Assembly: GCA_023433965.1 (NCBI GenBank)
Contig: JAEYTQ010000132.1
Coordinates: 1-6,639, forward strand
From: Pseudomonadota bacterium
GTDB lineage: Bacteria; Pseudomonadota; Alphaproteobacteria; Rhizobiales; Xanthobacteraceae
Length of the DNA stretch: 6,639 nt
Direction: 5' to 3'
Shown: in pieces, positions 5,835-6,639 of the stretch
Layout of the letters: the number at the start of each line of letters is the position of its first letter
How positions within the stretch are numbered: the stretch's first letter is position 1
Program-made: the position numbers and the translations under genes
The notes under the pieces: generated by a model
The model's database searches: none
Seen by the model: only the letters and a program-made list of their open reading frames with translations
What the model was told of the DNA's origin: nothing

Positions 5835-6194
5835 TCAGGTTTCCTTCGCGAAGAACGGCACCAGCTTGCCGGCAAATGGCTTGAAGCCTGCCACCACCGA
5901 ATCGCCGATGGCGAGATCGTTCTCGCCGTGCGCCATCATGCGAAAACCTTCGGCGCAATCGACCAGCACGATGTTGTAGGGCACATGCGCCCGCGTCTCG
6001 GGCGTGGCGGCACGGCAGACCAGCGAGGTGGCGTAGACCCTGCCCTTGCCGCTGGCGCGCAGCTCGCTCGGATCCGATTCGCCGCAAGCTGCGCAGAAGG
6101 CGCGACGAAAATACTGCACATGCCCGCATGCATTGCAGCTCTGATAGGTGATGGCTTCTTTGCCCGTCGTCCAGTCTGCCAGACGCTCGCTCAT
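5835..6194 (-). CDS. Zinc-ribbon / OB-fold DUF35 family protein (acyl-CoA binding partner of thiolase)
   Basis: A 119-aa protein with the two-part DUF35 build. Residues 16-40 are a rubredoxin-like zinc ribbon with Cys20-x2-Cys23 and Cys34-x2-Cys37 (YQSCNACGHVQYFRRAFCAACG). From about residue 48 comes an OB-fold, with GRVYATSLV, PYNIVLVDCAEGFRMMAHG and AIGDSVVAGFKPF. DUF35 proteins form complexes with thiolase-like proteins and help bind acyl-CoA; ChsH2 with Ltp2 in steroid side-chain degradation is the best known case. The start ATG at 6194 overlaps the TGA of the upstream thiolase-like gene (ATGA), pointing to translational coupling and a stable two-subunit complex. GGAG and AGG sit just upstream, inside the thiolase gene. 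The acyl-CoA substrate cannot be told from this fragment. Confidence 0.88.
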   Translation of the reverse strand: MSERLADWTTGKEAITYQSCNACGHVQYFRRAFCAACGESDPSELRASGKGRVYATSLVCRAATPETRAHVPYNIVLVDCAEGFRMMAHGENDLAIGDSVVAGFKPFAGKLVPFFAKET

Positions 6195-6639
6195 CGCACC
6201 TGCTCCAGGAACATGCTGACGTGGGACGACAGCACGCCGCCGTCTCCGTGCAACAGCGCAATGGACGCATCGCGCACCTGGCGACCGGCCGCCCGCCCCG
6301 TCATCTGCAAATGTGCCTCGACCAGATGCGCCATGGCGCCGCCGACACCGCAATGACCGTAGCTGAGCAGCCCGCCATGGGTGTTGAGCGGCATCGCGCC
6401 ATCGCGGCCGAAATGGCCGGCGCGCACGCGCGCGGCGGCTTCGCCCCGGCCGGCGAGCCCGAGGTCTTCCAGCAGCATCGCGAGCGTTATCGTAAAGCTG
6501 TCGTAGATCGCGGCATAGCGCACGTCGGAGATCGCGATTCCCGTGATCTCCCTGGCGCGTGCGATTGAGATTTCAGCGCCGAGTTCGCTGAGGCCAGGCG
6601 CGGCCGTGACATGCTGGTGGGTGTGAGCCTGGGCACAGC
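6191..6639 (-). CDS. Thiolase-like protein (SCP-x/Ltp type), C-terminal fragment
   Basis: The gene enters from the right edge; 148 residues before the TGA at 6191-6193 can be read. It is the C-terminal thiolase fold: ISDVRYAAIYDSFTITLAML, then LNTHGGLLSYGHCGVGGAMA, ending in HGDGGVLSSHVSMFLEQVR. The histidine of the GHP-type motif is kept (His95 of the fragment), but the next residue is Cys instead of Pro. The C-terminal Cys of classical thiolases (CxGGG) is replaced by HGDGG. This pattern, and the coupled DUF35 gene, place it with the lipid-transfer/SCP-x branch that includes non-thiolytic members such as the aldolase Ltp2. Tyrosines in YDSFT and SYGHC (48 residues apart) may match the catalytic tyrosines reported for Ltp2; this is from memory and unaligned. 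The N-terminal half with any nucleophilic Cys is outside the window. Confidence 0.85.
   Translation of the reverse strand, partial: CAQAHTHQHVTAAPGLSELGAEISIARAREITGIAISDVRYAAIYDSFTITLAMLLEDLGLAGRGEAAARVRAGHFGRDGAMPLNTHGGLLSYGHCGVGGAMAHLVEAHLQMTGRAAGRQVRDASIALLHGDGGVLSSHVSMFLEQVR

Noticed and set aside
5835..6353. Longer version of the DUF35 reading frame reaching into the thiolase gene
   Set aside because: The extra N-terminal residues are a frame-shifted reading of the thiolase C-terminus; the ATG at 6194 gives a normal DUF35 length and a standard ATGA overlap.

Overview
The window is about 6.6 kb of GC-rich DNA that looks like the chromosome of an alphaproteobacterium of the Bradyrhizobium/Rhodopseudomonas group. 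The pointers are the protein families, the high GC at third codon positions, and intergenic palindromes of the CCTCTCCC...GGGAGAGG and CGTCATTCCGGGG types that recur in these genomes. The organism is an inference; there is no rRNA or other marker gene here.

Left half, plus strand (1-4405): a transport and catabolism cluster. It opens with the C-terminal 78 residues of a TAXI-type TRAP transporter solute-binding protein. A 221-base gap with several hairpins follows, then a complete fused TRAP permease (691 aa) and, 21 bases later, a 615-aa glutaminase. The glutaminase has a full catalytic domain followed by a degenerate STAS domain and a C-terminal cyclic-nucleotide-binding domain with a well-preserved phosphate-binding cassette. 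Some TAXI proteins are known to bind glutamate or glutamine. The simplest reading is therefore that the transporter brings in glutamine or a related compound, and a glutaminase possibly gated by a cyclic nucleotide releases glutamate and ammonia. This is the most interesting feature of the window.

Middle, minus strand (4469-5325): a carboxymuconolactone decarboxylase/AhpD-like protein is followed, after about 26 bases, by a short MazG-like nucleotide pyrophosphohydrolase, probably in one transcript. They converge on the glutaminase across an imperfect hairpin.

Right part (5326-6639): a 275-base divergent intergenic region leads to a plus-strand ORF for a 33-aa single-pass membrane microprotein with a good ribosome binding site. 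A palindromic repeat of about 110 bases separates it from a minus-strand operon. That operon holds the C-terminal 148 residues of a thiolase-like (SCP-x/Ltp type) protein and, overlapping by ATGA, a 119-aa zinc-ribbon/OB-fold DUF35 protein. Such pairs act as acyl-CoA thiolase or aldolase complexes in degradation of steroids, fatty acids and similar compounds. The thiolase gene runs off the right edge.

No tRNA, rRNA, CRISPR array, insertion sequence or phage gene was seen.
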